The translations under genes were made by a program, and so were the position numbers. The notes under the pieces were generated by a model. That model ran no database searches. It saw only the letters and a program-made list of their open reading frames with translations, and was not told where the DNA came from. From CAVVFX01 sp963747535 (GTDB lineage: Bacteria > Acidobacteriota > Terriglobia > Bryobacterales > Bryobacteraceae): 64,000 nucleotides of DNA. Where the stretch lies: assembly GCA_963747535.1 (NCBI GenBank), contig CAVVFX010000008.1, positions 124,001 through 188,000 on the forward strand, in the 5' to 3' direction. Below are positions 45,779 to 55,313 of the stretch, piece after piece (position 1 is the stretch's first letter; each line of letters opens with the position of its first letter).

Positions 45779-48700
45779 ATGAGATCTATTGCGATCGCCT
45801 CGGCCATCCTGCTGGCCAGCTTCAGCGTCGTCGGACAACAATACAACATCAACACCGTCGCGGGAGGCGCGCCGCTACCCAGCGGTGCTGCCGCGCAAGG
45901 TGCACCTATCGGCAACCCTAGTGCCCTCACTTCAGATGCCCTAGGCAACATCTACTTCATTACCGATAACTGCGTATTCCTAATCAGTACGACGGGCTCG
46001 ATGAGTGGAAGCCTGTTCCGCTTAGCAGGAAACTCACGGGTGGGCTACTCAGGTGATGGGGGTAATGCCTCGCAAGCGCAATTGAACAACCCCGCGGGCG
46101 TCGCAATCGACAGTTCCAACAATCTTTATATCGCGGACAGCGGGAACAACCGAATTCGCAGAGTGGTCCTGGGGACGGGAATCATTACGACTATTGCCGG
46201 AATCGGCACTGCAGGCTATTCAGCCACCGCCCAACCCGCCAGCACCGCCGCCTTGAATAATCCGCAGGAACTCGCGGTGGATGGGTCAGGGAACCTGTAC
46301 ATCGCGGACGCCGGGAACAATGTCATCCGGATGATCAGCGCTGCTACCGGCGTCATTACCACCGTTGCGGGCACCGGAACGGCAGGCTACTCCGGTGACG
46401 GTCAACCAGCCACCACTGCTCAGCTCAATACTCCGACCGGTGTGGCGGTCGATACGACGGGCAACATCTATATCGCGGACTCGAAGAACAATCGGATCCG
46501 CAAAGTGACGAGCGGTATCATGATCACGATCGCGGGTAATGGTCTCGCCGGTTTTGCCGGTGACGGCAACATCGCTACGTCAGCGGAACTCAATCTCCCT
46601 ACCCAAGTGAACTGGTCTCTCTCCGGGATGATCTACCTGATCGATTCCAATAATGCCCGTGTCCGCGAGATTCTGCCCAACGGGGTGATCACTACGATAG
46701 CGGGCGCGGGAACCTCCATCCCGGCAAGTAATCCGACAGGAATTACCACCGATCCCAGCAGTAATCTGTATGTTTCCGATATCACCCACGTCATCTTTAA
46801 ATCTACCTCGTCAGGAGCCACCTCCAGCTTTGCAGGAAACGGATTGAGTTACGCTCTAGGCGACGGCGGGCCTGCTACCAGCGCTCAACTTGTCCAGCCC
46901 GAAGGTTTGGCCGTTGATTCCGGCGGCAACATCTACATCGCGGACCGCGGCGAGGCGCGAATCCGCAAGTTCCAAGTGGGCGGTAACATTTCTTCACCGG
47001 CCGGGGGGACCGCGGCAATGGCTCCCGCAGGAGTCGCGGTCGACTCGCTACTCAATTTCTATATTGCCGACGCAGTGGGGAACGTCGTAATAAAAGTTTC
47101 TCCGGCCGGGGTGGCGTCGACCATCGCCGGAACCGGAGCGGCAGGGTCGGTGGGCGACAATGGTCTGGCGACCAGCGCTCAGCTCAACCAGCCTAATGGC
47201 GTGGCTGTGGATACCTCCGGCAACGTCTATATTGCCGACACCGGAAACAATCGGGTCCGCAAGGTCACCGTCGCGACCGGTATCATTACCACGCTAGCGG
47301 GGAACGGCTCGGCCGGATTCCAGGGGGACAATTCATTCTCGACCAACGCGGTCCTCTACCAGCCGACCGGCGTGACGGTGGATAGCTCCCAAAACGTCTA
47401 CATCGCCGATACAGGAAACAATCGAATCCGCAAGATCACGGCGTCGAGCGGCATCATTACGACGGTGGCGGGTAACGGTGCGCAAGCTTCGTCGGGGGAC
47501 GGCGGGCCGGCCACTTCCGCCGGGATAGCGAGCCCGCACACTGTAGCCGTGGATGCGCTATCCAACCTCTACATTCCGGATGTTAGCGGGCGCGTCCGCA
47601 AGGTGTCGGTCAGCGGTCTCATCACCACCATCGCCGGCTCGGGCTCACAAGGCTATTCGGGCGACGGTGGACCAGCGACCAGCGCGCAACTCGAAACGCC
47701 TTGGGGAGTGACTGTGGATAGCAGTGGAAATGTCTACGTTTCCGACACCGGCGGACAAGCGGTACGAATCCTTTCCCCGGTTGCGGCCTCCGCGCTCTCC
47801 ATCGTGACGACCTCGCTCGCGCCGGGAACCGCGGGAGTGCCGTACGCGCAAGCGCTCTCGGCGATGGGTGGAACCCCTCCTTATTTTTGGTCGAGCACCA
47901 CGTTGCCTGCAGGTTTGACTCTTTCTTCCAGCGGCTCGATCACGGGCACGCCTCTATTCAGCGGAACGTTCGTGGTGACCTTTGAGGTAACCGACAGCGC
48001 CTCCGTCGTCGCCAGTCCGGTAAATATTCAGATTGTCATTAACGCCTCCTCTCCGACCGGCCTCACCATCACGACGTCACCGTCACTGGCATCAGGGGGA
48101 GTCGGGTTACCTTACTCTCAACCTCTCACCGCCGCGGCCGGAAATCCGCCTTATACCTGGTCGCAGGTATCCGGCACCCTGCCTCCCGGCCTGGCGTTGT
48201 CGACGTCGGGGCTAATCTCCGGCACGCCCCTGACCGCTGGCAGTTTTTCGTTCACCGTCCGGGTGAACGACAGTACGAATGCGATTGCCACTCAGACGTT
48301 TACACTGCAAGTGCTCTCCTTTGCAACCACCTCGGCGACGGCCGTTCTGGCTCACTTCGCCGCCGGCGGACCGTGGAGCACGAAAGCGTATCTCACCAAT
48401 GTTTCGACCGCGCCCGTAGAGGTGACTCTGGTCGTCTACACGGATGATGGCTCCATCCTGCCATTTACCGTGACCCAGCAAGGCACGACTCAGCAGATCG
48501 GCGGCAACACCTTTACCGGAGTCATGAATGCGAACAGCACGATTGTGCTCAATGCCGGCGCGGGGCTTGCCAACACCGAGACGGGTTGGATCAATGTTCT
48601 GACTTCCAGCACGCCGAGCCCTCTTGCCGGCTTCGCGGTTTTCCACCTTTCATCCAACGGAACCACCTCGGAGGGCACGACTCCGCTGCAGACGACATTT

Positions 48701-49018
48701 GCGTCCCAGATGCAACTGCAGTTTGACGATACGGCAGGGTACAACACGGACCTCGGCATTGCCAATCTGTCGACCACCGCGGCCACAGTTACGGCCACGG
48801 TTCTCGATCAGAACGGGAACCCGCTCGGTACCTACTCTCTGTCGCTCCCTGCGCTCGGACACACTTCCTTCGTGATCCCCAGCCAGTTTGGAGTGACAAA
48901 CAATCAAACGGGTGTCATACAATTTGCCAACACGTCCGGCGGTAACCTCGGAGGAGTCGGATTGCGCGCCAGCACCATCACCGGTACATTCACCTCAGTG
49001 CCGGTGATCATCCCGTAA
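45779..49018 (+). CDS. Secreted NHL-propeller / Ig-domain protein
   Basis: 1079 residues with a signal peptide (IAIASAILLASFSVVGQQ). Residues ~40-670 contain about twelve NHL blades of the type PxGVAVDSSGNVYIADTGNN, probably two six-bladed propellers. Then two He_PIG-type Ig domains (PPYFWSSTTLPAGLTLSSSG and PPYTWSQVSGTLPPGLALST). The last ~200 residues (HFAAGGPWSTKAYLTNVSTA...) form an acidobacterial C-terminal beta domain. Likely an extracellular or surface binding protein. GGAG precedes the ATG by 9 nt. The internal repeats are a risk for misassembly, but the frame is intact. Confidence 0.85.
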   Translation: MRSIAIASAILLASFSVVGQQYNINTVAGGAPLPSGAAAQGAPIGNPSALTSDALGNIYFITDNCVFLISTTGSMSGSLFRLAGNSRVGYSGDGGNASQAQLNNPAGVAIDSSNNLYIADSGNNRIRRVVLGTGIITTIAGIGTAGYSATAQPASTAALNNPQELAVDGSGNLYIADAGNNVIRMISAATGVITTVAGTGTAGYSGDGQPATTAQLNTPTGVAVDTTGNIYIADSKNNRIRKVTSGIMITIAGNGLAGFAGDGNIATSAELNLPTQVNWSLSGMIYLIDSNNARVREILPNGVITTIAGAGTSIPASNPTGITTDPSSNLYVSDITHVIFKSTSSGATSSFAGNGLSYALGDGGPATSAQLVQPEGLAVDSGGNIYIADRGEARIRKFQVGGNISSPAGGTAAMAPAGVAVDSLLNFYIADAVGNVVIKVSPAGVASTIAGTGAAGSVGDNGLATSAQLNQPNGVAVDTSGNVYIADTGNNRVRKVTVATGIITTLAGNGSAGFQGDNSFSTNAVLYQPTGVTVDSSQNVYIADTGNNRIRKITASSGIITTVAGNGAQASSGDGGPATSAGIASPHTVAVDALSNLYIPDVSGRVRKVSVSGLITTIAGSGSQGYSGDGGPATSAQLETPWGVTVDSSGNVYVSDTGGQAVRILSPVAASALSIVTTSLAPGTAGVPYAQALSAMGGTPPYFWSSTTLPAGLTLSSSGSITGTPLFSGTFVVTFEVTDSASVVASPVNIQIVINASSPTGLTITTSPSLASGGVGLPYSQPLTAAAGNPPYTWSQVSGTLPPGLALSTSGLISGTPLTAGSFSFTVRVNDSTNAIATQTFTLQVLSFATTSATAVLAHFAAGGPWSTKAYLTNVSTAPVEVTLVVYTDDGSILPFTVTQQGTTQQIGGNTFTGVMNANSTIVLNAGAGLANTETGWINVLTSSTPSPLAGFAVFHLSSNGTTSEGTTPLQTTFASQMQLQFDDTAGYNTDLGIANLSTTAATVTATVLDQNGNPLGTYSLSLPALGHTSFVIPSQFGVTNNQTGVIQFANTSGGNLGGVGLRASTITGTFTSVPVIIP

Positions 49019-49183
49019 GGCCCTGTCAGAGCCGTGGCCCTTGAGGAGCGGATGAGAGCCGCGTTGAGTGTGCGGATCAGCCCATCATTGAGATAAATTG
49101 TAACCGCTATGTCCCAAGTGGCGTCTGACAGGCGACCGGGTTGATAACCGGCTGTTGAGAATCGGGTTTGCAGCTTAGGAAGT

Positions 49184-49921
49184 ATGGGCCGGAATCATTC
49201 CAGATTGATAGTTATCTCGGTTACCTGCCTGGCACTGAGCGCCCTGCTGTGCGGACAGGATCCCGATCCGGCCGAACCGCCGGCGGTGCAGAATATTCAA
49301 CCGCTTGAACTCAGCGACGGGATCACCAACGATCGGATTATGGGTGTGATCCCCAACTTCCAGACGGTTTCCGACCCCAACCAGCATGTGGCGCCCCTAA
49401 CTTCGCGGCAGAAGTTTGGCCTCTTTGTAAAAGAGACCATAGATCCTTACACGTTCGCTTCGGCAGCCGCTGGCGCGGCTCTTTCGCAAGCCAGCAACGG
49501 TACGCCGCAGTACGGCGACGGAATGGAATCATACAGCCAGCGTTTGTATGCGGCCTACATCGACATGGCGACCCAGAACTTCTTCAGCGATTATCTTCTT
49601 TCCTCGGTACTGCATGAGGACCCGCGATATTACCGCATGGGTCCCGGCCACTCGATCCCACGCCGGATTTTTTATTCCCTGACGCGGCTCCTGGTTACGA
49701 GGACCGATAAAGGGGCGACACGGTTCAACTTCTCGGGAGTTGGCGGCATGGCGATGGGGATTGCCCTGTCCAACGCGTACTATCCCGACAAGAGTGTGAG
49801 CGGCTCTGTTACCGGGGGACGTTTCACCTCCAGCATGACGAGTTCAGCCCTTGGCAACCTGCTGCCGGAGTTCTGGCCGGACTTCAAGGAAATGCTCGCG
49901 CGCCGGCGCCACAAGCAGTAG
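49184..49921 (+). CDS. Exported hypothetical protein
   Basis: 245 residues with a signal peptide (LIVISVTCLALSALLCGQ). The mature part contains LTSRQKFGLFVKETIDPYTF, QRLYAAYIDMATQNFFSDYL, VLHEDPRYYRMGPGHS and GNLLPEFWPDFKEML. I recognise the pattern from acidobacterial proteins of unknown function that are often repeated in the genome; no enzyme motif is evident. GGAAGT before the ATG is the ribosome-binding site. Confidence 0.7.
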   Translation: MGRNHSRLIVISVTCLALSALLCGQDPDPAEPPAVQNIQPLELSDGITNDRIMGVIPNFQTVSDPNQHVAPLTSRQKFGLFVKETIDPYTFASAAAGAALSQASNGTPQYGDGMESYSQRLYAAYIDMATQNFFSDYLLSSVLHEDPRYYRMGPGHSIPRRIFYSLTRLLVTRTDKGATRFNFSGVGGMAMGIALSNAYYPDKSVSGSVTGGRFTSSMTSSALGNLLPEFWPDFKEMLARRRHKQ

Positions 49922-50079
49922 CCCGGTTCCGGACGCCACTGAGCAGGCGACTTGGGTGTGCGGACTCGCGGTTACACAGCCCGGTTGAAGACGCCGAAGA
50001 TCCTGCTCATGCGCTATTTGGTCAGATTTGGTCGCAGCTAAGCAAATGGCGGGAAAATGTTATCCTCTGGGCAACGGCT

Positions 50080-50892
50080 ATGTGGCGGCTTGCAATCAGT
50101 CTCCTCGCATTCCTCGCCGCAGTTTACGCTGTCCAGCGACCGTTCCGCGAATATCCCGGCATCGAGTATAACGACTTTCCGCTCCCCCCCGATTATCAGG
50201 AAAAAACCGAGTGGGCATTCGCGCGGCTGATGTATCCGTCAATCCACGGATCGCGCTTCTCCCGCTGGGGGGCCGACTGGCATACCGGTCTGACCAGTTG
50301 GACGCAGGACTATCCTCGCGCCGACCGGCACTTTTCGGGCGCCATCCGGCGGCTTACCAGGCTGCACGTCAGGTCGGTAGAGCAGCCCGTCAGCCTGGAA
50401 GATGGCGATGATGCATTCAACTGGCCCTGGCTCTACGCAGTTCAGACGGGTGAGTGGAATCTCACCGACTTCCAGGTGAAACAGTTTCGCGAGTATCTCC
50501 TGCGGGGCGGGTTCTTCATGTGCGACGACTTCTGGGGAGAGCACGAATGGGCCGTGTTCCTGGCTAGCATGAATCGCGTGCTGCCCGGCCGACCGGTTGT
50601 GGAAATTCCTAATGCGGACGCGATCTTCCATACGGTTTTCGATCTGGACGACCGCTATCAGGTCCCAGGGCAGCGCTACGTCCGTACCCACAGCACCGAA
50701 AAGTGCCTCGGATGTCCAGCGCACTGGCGCGGAATCTACGACGACAAGGGTCGACTTATGGTGGCGATCACGTTCCAGTCCGATCTGGGCGATTCATGGG
50801 AGTGGGCCGATGATCCGGAATATCCAGAACGGTTTTCCGCGCTGGGCATCAGGATCGGCGTGAACTATATCATCTATGCAATGACTCACTAG
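50080..50892 (+). CDS. DUF4159 protein
   Basis: 270 residues with a signal peptide (ISLLAFLAAVYAVQRPF). The DUF4159 features are EWAFARLMYP, WTQDYPRADRHFSGAIRRLT, QFREYLLRGGFFMCDDFWGE, DLDDRYQVPGQRY and a C-terminal GVNYIIYAMTH. In other bacteria such domains are found at the C-terminus of large membrane proteins near MoxR-VWA gene sets; here it is a free exported protein. The function is not known. Confidence 0.85.
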   Translation: MWRLAISLLAFLAAVYAVQRPFREYPGIEYNDFPLPPDYQEKTEWAFARLMYPSIHGSRFSRWGADWHTGLTSWTQDYPRADRHFSGAIRRLTRLHVRSVEQPVSLEDGDDAFNWPWLYAVQTGEWNLTDFQVKQFREYLLRGGFFMCDDFWGEHEWAVFLASMNRVLPGRPVVEIPNADAIFHTVFDLDDRYQVPGQRYVRTHSTEKCLGCPAHWRGIYDDKGRLMVAITFQSDLGDSWEWADDPEYPERFSALGIRIGVNYIIYAMTH

Positions 50893-50989
50893 GCGGTCCG
50901 CCCACGGTTCCTCCGACGGTTAATCTCAGGAATGGAAAAAGGATTTGGCAGGCTGAAATTGCGAGGGCATAAAAAAAGAAGTGGTTCCA

Positions 50990-51600
50990 AGTGACCTATC
51001 CAACAATCCAGCTTCCTTCCGGCATGCACGGTCGAAGCTGTGCAATCCAGGTGGTACGTGCGCTCTGACCTTCGTGCTCCCCGCTGCGGAATTTCGTCCG
51101 CCTCGGATCAATGCTCTCGGGCCGCGCCAGTCGACTCACTCCAGATCGGAACCTGCTCCTCGGAACGACCTTTCGCTCTCTTGAAAAGACTGCCCGCTAC
51201 CGGGCCACCTTTCCAAGGTCAAAGCTCCTGGCCTATCCCTTCGGCTCAACGCCTAGACTTCACCAGACCCGTTCGATCACTCCGCTCCTTCACGCCATCA
51301 GGTTTGCCCCAAATAGCGCGAATTCACCGCGTGCGACCCGTTGCCTGGCTCCCTCTTAGCGGCCTCGACCGTTCTTCAGCCGTCCACTCCCGCTCAGGGC
51401 TTTTACACCCCTCCCGATCAAAGCGTTCAACTGACTACCAGCCGAGAGGCTCACCAAATCGAAACGCCCGATTTCCTTCGCTCCCCGCTGCCTGCTTTTT
51501 TAATTGTCCAGCAGCGGATCGATGTTCCAGACTCGTTACGTCCCGTTCGGCTTATTGTCTAACAAACCTCTTGGAACCTCCTTCACTATGCTCCTGATCC
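50990..51600. other. Pyrimidine-rich 600-bp element, probably non-coding
   Basis: All three plus frames are open over long stretches (51040-51597, 51111-51359, 51341-51562), with Pro/Ser/Arg-rich translations such as RPVAWLPLSG and SKRSTDYQPRGSP. I recall such spurious translations from many Acidobacteria and Planctomycetes, which suggests a recurring DNA or RNA element rather than a gene. On the minus strand the element reads purine-rich. I found no transposase, no clear terminal repeats and no convincing intron domain. The function is unknown. Confidence 0.5.
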
Positions 51601-51895
51601 CGTCTCTCGTCAACTAAAAAGTAATCATTTCGACACACTTTTACACAAGATTTTATTGCAGTAGAATGAGGGACTTACAGGGAAGCAACAGTGAATTACT
51701 GGTGGATAAACCGAGGATAGGGCAAATTGTTTTGTCCACAGTTTGCAGTCGGATTTTATGGTTCAAAAACCTACGGCGGGCGCTTGTGCCTGATCTCGGT
51801 TTGATCCTTCAAGAGCCGGCCACAGGACCCTCGACGATGCTAACCGTCAATGCTAGTGGGACAGACTTCAAAGTCTGTGTTACGTTGGGTTGTCT
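51601..51895. other. Intergenic region before DUF3467 gene
   Basis: A/T-richer first part (TTTACACAAGATTTTATTGC near 51640), then an open frame of about 78 codons that I do not credit. It ends with the palindrome at 51861. The promoter of the DUF3467 gene should be here. Confidence 0.4.
51861..51878. repeat. Palindrome ACAGACTT-CA-AAGTCTGT
   Basis: A perfect 8-bp inverted repeat 17 nt before the DUF3467 start. It is the third perfect member of the family at 8448 and 11816, with a shifted centre (one A added). Confidence 0.75.
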
Positions 51896-52186
51896 ATGAC
51901 GCAGCCGCAACCCCGCATTCAACTCGAAAAAACCGCAGACTATCGCGAGCACTATGCCAACAGCGTGCAGATTCGCGTGACGCTCTGGGATTTCCTGATC
52001 TCCTTCGGTATGGTGAATCAGAGCGCAGCTGATCAGGTCGCGATCCAGAATTTTCAAGGCATTTACGTCAGCCCGCAACAAGCCAAAGCCCTGCTGAACG
52101 TCCTCCAGCAGAATGTAAGCCAGTACGAATCGGCATTTGGCGAGATCAAGCTGGAACCGCATGCGGGTACGGGTATCGTGCAGTAG
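51896..52186 (+). CDS. DUF3467 protein
   Basis: 96 residues, all one DUF3467 domain: YANSVQIRVTLWDFLISFG, AIQNFQGIYVSPQQAKALLN and VLQQNVSQYESAFGEIKLE. It is a small cytoplasmic protein of unknown function, widespread in Acidobacteria and Planctomycetes. The ATG at 51896 has no strong ribosome-binding site. Its 3' end overlaps the next gene by 26 nt, so the two may be co-translated. Confidence 0.85.
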   Translation: MTQPQPRIQLEKTADYREHYANSVQIRVTLWDFLISFGMVNQSAADQVAIQNFQGIYVSPQQAKALLNVLQQNVSQYESAFGEIKLEPHAGTGIVQ

Positions 52187-53603
52187 CGCGGCGCTGTTCC
52201 TGCTGCTGGCGCACCTGGCTTTTCTCTCGGCGCCATACTTCTGGGACGAGGCCGGCCAGTTCATTCCCGCTTCGCTCGACCTCTTCTATTCGGGCGAGAT
52301 GGTGCCTCACTCGACTATCCCGAACGCTCATCCTCCCGGGTTAATGCTGTACCTCGCCGCCACCTGGCGAGTGGCGGGATACTCGATCGTCACCACGCGC
52401 CTAGCCGTCTTGCTGATCGCAATGCTCGCCTGCTGGTGGGTCTACCGGCTGGCTGCGGAATTTCTTTGTCCCGACCGCAAAGCCGCCGTCATGACGCTGG
52501 CGCTACTGTGCGTTTCGCCGTTGTTCTTCTCGCAATCCATCATGACCCTGCTCGATATGCCGGCCATGGCACTAACGGTGCTGGCTGTCCTTTTGTTCCT
52601 GCAGGAGCGCATGCTGTCTGCGGCAATGGCCTGCGTCGCTCTCGTCATGGTAAAGGAGACGGGTGCGCTGGTGCCTGCCGTTCTGGGTATCACACTGGCT
52701 CGGGAACACCGCTCGAAGCAGTCGGCTTTGTTCCTGATCCCGGCATTTCCATTGATCGCCTGGCTGCTGCTCCTTCACGCGCGCACCGGCCACTGGCTCG
52801 GCAACGCGTCGTTCGCACGCTACAACTTGTTCTATCCTTTAAATCCCGTGCGATTTGCGCTGGCGCTGGTCCGGCGCGGATATTATCTGTTCATCGGGTC
52901 CGGATACTTCATTGGTACCGCTGCGCTGCTGAAGACGCGGAACGGCGTGTTGAATTCGCGTGCCTGGCGTGTGGCCGGCGTCTTCGTCGTGGTCCATGTG
53001 ATAGCGATGTGCCTGATTGGCGGGGCGGTGCTGGAACGTTACCTTCTTCCCGTGATGCCGATCATACTGGCGGCGTTCGCCAACGCACTCTGCTCCTTCA
53101 CTCCGCGATTCCGCAATGCAGCCTTCGCGGCGATGTTCGCGGCATCGGCTGCGTGCATTTTCGTGAACCCGATCTATCCTTTTCCCCTCGAGAACAATCT
53201 TGCGTGGATCGATTTCGTCTACGTCCAAGAGGACGCTGCGCGGTATCTTTCGAGTCACTTAACGGCGGGAGCGGTCCTCTCATCAAGTTTCCCATTTGCG
53301 GGATGTATGCGGCGGCCGGAACTTGGCTATACGACGCAGCGCTTCGTTATTGATGAGATCGCGGACTTTACGCCTGTCTCGATCGAACAACTGCGCGGCC
53401 GGCATGTCGACGCATTGGTCATCTTCTCGTCGACGTGGGATCCGCTCGATCTGATGCGCAACGCGCGCTGGATCGCCTTTCTTCAGCGATTCTACGCCTA
53501 CCAACCGGAGATCGCTCCGGCGAGTATTCCCGCGATCCTCGGATTACGCCTCGCCGCTAGATTCGAGCGGCATGGGCAATGGGTTGAGATATTTCAACCG
53601 TAG
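52161..53603 (+). CDS. Integral-membrane glycosyltransferase, GT39/ArnT-like
   Basis: 480 residues with about ten to twelve hydrophobic helices. FLSAPYFWDEAGQFIPASLD near the N-terminus has the Asp-Glu pair that GT-C enzymes use for catalysis, followed by HPPGLMLYLAATWRVAGYS. It likely transfers a sugar from a polyprenyl-phosphate donor to a lipid or protein on the outer face of the inner membrane. The ATG at 52161 lies inside the end of the DUF3467 gene. A C-terminal soluble tail of ~130 residues (DVDALVIFSSTWDPLDLMRN) is present. Confidence 0.8.
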   Translation: MRVRVSCSSAALFLLLAHLAFLSAPYFWDEAGQFIPASLDLFYSGEMVPHSTIPNAHPPGLMLYLAATWRVAGYSIVTTRLAVLLIAMLACWWVYRLAAEFLCPDRKAAVMTLALLCVSPLFFSQSIMTLLDMPAMALTVLAVLLFLQERMLSAAMACVALVMVKETGALVPAVLGITLAREHRSKQSALFLIPAFPLIAWLLLLHARTGHWLGNASFARYNLFYPLNPVRFALALVRRGYYLFIGSGYFIGTAALLKTRNGVLNSRAWRVAGVFVVVHVIAMCLIGGAVLERYLLPVMPIILAAFANALCSFTPRFRNAAFAAMFAASAACIFVNPIYPFPLENNLAWIDFVYVQEDAARYLSSHLTAGAVLSSSFPFAGCMRRPELGYTTQRFVIDEIADFTPVSIEQLRGRHVDALVIFSSTWDPLDLMRNARWIAFLQRFYAYQPEIAPASIPAILGLRLAARFERHGQWVEIFQP

Positions 53604-53658
53604 GCTGGAGAGACTTGAACTCTGTCACACCAGGGAACCGTGAGATAATTTCGCTGTC

Positions 53659-55023
53659 ATGATTTCCCGTCGCGAACTTCTCTCGGGTATACCCGCCGGC
53701 GTGGCTGCTTTGCAGCAACCCGCAAAGGCTGCAGGAACCCGCCCCAACTTCATCATCATCGTCTCCGACGATCACGGCTTTCAGGATCTGGGATGCCAGG
53801 GCGCCAAAGACGTGAAGACGCCGAATTTCGACGCTCTCGCGGCGTCCGGCGCTCACTACCAGAACTGGTACGCGGGCGCTCCGGTCTGCGCTCCATCCCG
53901 CGCGTCGCTGCTGACCGGCCGCTACCCGATTCGCTGCGGTGTGCCGAGTAATGGCCTGGAGCTCAAGCCTACCGAGTTGACGATCGCGCAGTTGCTCAAA
54001 TCAGCCGGCTACAAGACGGGCGCGCTCGGCAAGTGGCATCTGGGAGGGAGTGAAGATACCGTTCCCAACGCGCACGGCTTCGATTCCTACTTCGGCTTCC
54101 TCAACGGGTGCACCGATTTCTACTCGCACCGCTACTATTGGGGCGAACCCAAGACCGTCAACTTTCACGACCTCTGGCGCAACCGGACCGAGGTCTTCGA
54201 AGATGGCCAGTACCTGACCGAATCGCTGACTCGCGAGGCCAAAAAATTCCTCCACGACAACCAGCACGAGCCTTTCTTCCTTTATCTGGCGTACAACGCG
54301 GTCCACTATCCCATGCATGCGCCGGAAAAATACAAAGCGCGCTTCCCCGGGATGGAGATGGAACGGCAGACTTACGTAGCGATGCTCGCGGCGATGGACG
54401 ACGGCATCGGCGAAGTTCTCTCGACGCTCAAACAATTGGGGCTGCGCGACAACACTTTCATCCACTACCAGGCCGACAATGGCGCGACGCGCGAAACGCG
54501 TGCGGGTTTGAACGGAAAACCGGGCCGGGCGGGCAGCAATGGTATCCTGCGCGGCAACAAGTTCAGCCTGTTCGACGGCGGCATGCATGTGCCCGCGATC
54601 ATGAGCTGGCCCAAAGTGATTCCGGCAGGTCAGAAGATATCGGAAATCGGCATCACCATGGACGTTGTTCCTACCTTTTGCAAAGCTGCCGGGGTTTCGC
54701 TCCCGAACGACCGCACTTACGATGGACACGATATCCTGCCGGTCATCACCCAGAAAGCTCCGTCTCCGCACGATGCAATCTACTGGTCTAATCAGGGACA
54801 GTTGGCCACCCGCCAGGGACCCTGGAAGCTGGTGGAAAACGGCAAGACGTTCGATGGCACGCCGGACGCTAACAAGTCACTCGAAGGCGAGGATGCCCTA
54901 TTCCTCTCCGATCTGAGCAAGGATCCCGGCGAGACAACTAATCTACGGAGACAGCAGCCGGAGATAGTCGACCGGCTTTCTACCGCGACTCACAAGTGGC
55001 TGGAGGATGTGAAGAAGAACTAG
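53659..55023 (+). CDS. Sulfatase, Tat-exported
   Basis: 454 residues. The N-terminus SRRELLSGIPAGVAAL is a twin-arginine signal. The active site C77-A-P-S-R (APVCAPSRASLLTGRYP) is the motif converted to formylglycine. The metal ligands are IIIVSDDHGFQDLG, and a GKWHLGG stretch carries further active-site residues. It hydrolyses a sulfate ester, perhaps on a polysaccharide. The YxxDNGATRETRAGLNGKPG loop is typical of arylsulfatase-A-like members. It needs a formylglycine-generating enzyme, which is not in the window. Confidence 0.92.
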   Translation: MISRRELLSGIPAGVAALQQPAKAAGTRPNFIIIVSDDHGFQDLGCQGAKDVKTPNFDALAASGAHYQNWYAGAPVCAPSRASLLTGRYPIRCGVPSNGLELKPTELTIAQLLKSAGYKTGALGKWHLGGSEDTVPNAHGFDSYFGFLNGCTDFYSHRYYWGEPKTVNFHDLWRNRTEVFEDGQYLTESLTREAKKFLHDNQHEPFFLYLAYNAVHYPMHAPEKYKARFPGMEMERQTYVAMLAAMDDGIGEVLSTLKQLGLRDNTFIHYQADNGATRETRAGLNGKPGRAGSNGILRGNKFSLFDGGMHVPAIMSWPKVIPAGQKISEIGITMDVVPTFCKAAGVSLPNDRTYDGHDILPVITQKAPSPHDAIYWSNQGQLATRQGPWKLVENGKTFDGTPDANKSLEGEDALFLSDLSKDPGETTNLRRQQPEIVDRLSTATHKWLEDVKKN

Positions 55024-55036
55024 CGGCGGAGGCAGT

Positions 55037-55279
55037 CTACACGAACAGACCCATCTGCCGGTCGTCGGCTCCCTCCTCTTTCGGCGGAGACTTTTTCTCT
55101 TCCACAGGTCGAAACGTCCGCATCAGCCGCAGGGCCTTCTGGTGCAGATCGTGGATCACGACCAGATCGCTGCATCGCTGGCAATTCCCTTTGACGCCGC
55201 CGGGTCCATCCATGGCAGGATCAAACCCCGGATGTCTGGTACATTTTCCTCGCCACCTTACCGATCCGATTTTGAGCAT
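55037..55279 (-). CDS. Small Cys/His-motif protein
   Basis: 80 residues starting MLKIGSVRWRGKCTRHPGFD, with CTRH in the first part and CQRC about 30 residues on (C-x2-H ... C-x2-C), which suggests a zinc-binding finger. The Lys/Glu-rich tail ends DDRQMGLFV. I have seen similar small proteins in Acidobacteria but know no function. The ATG was chosen at 55279 because the frame upstream does not look like the family. It follows the DUF3455 gene by 34 nt on the same strand, and converges on the sulfatase gene. Confidence 0.65.
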   Translation of the reverse strand: MLKIGSVRWRGKCTRHPGFDPAMDGPGGVKGNCQRCSDLVVIHDLHQKALRLMRTFRPVEEKKSPPKEEGADDRQMGLFV

Positions 55280-55313
55280 GATGGATAAATCAAAACACCA
55301 GCGTATCGAACCC

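Noticed and set aside
45990..47780. Tandem repeat or CRISPR-like array
   Set aside because: The regular spacing comes from NHL blades in one continuous reading frame, with ordinary codon-level divergence.
50990..51600. Group II intron or its domain V on the minus strand
   Set aside because: An AGC-like start and CGCACGTACC are visible, but the pairing partner and GAAA loop of domain V are not in the right places, and there is no maturase.
51666..51899. A 77-codon frame before the DUF3467 gene
   Set aside because: It runs through the CAGACT palindrome into the DUF3467 start, without motif or Shine-Dalgarno sequence.
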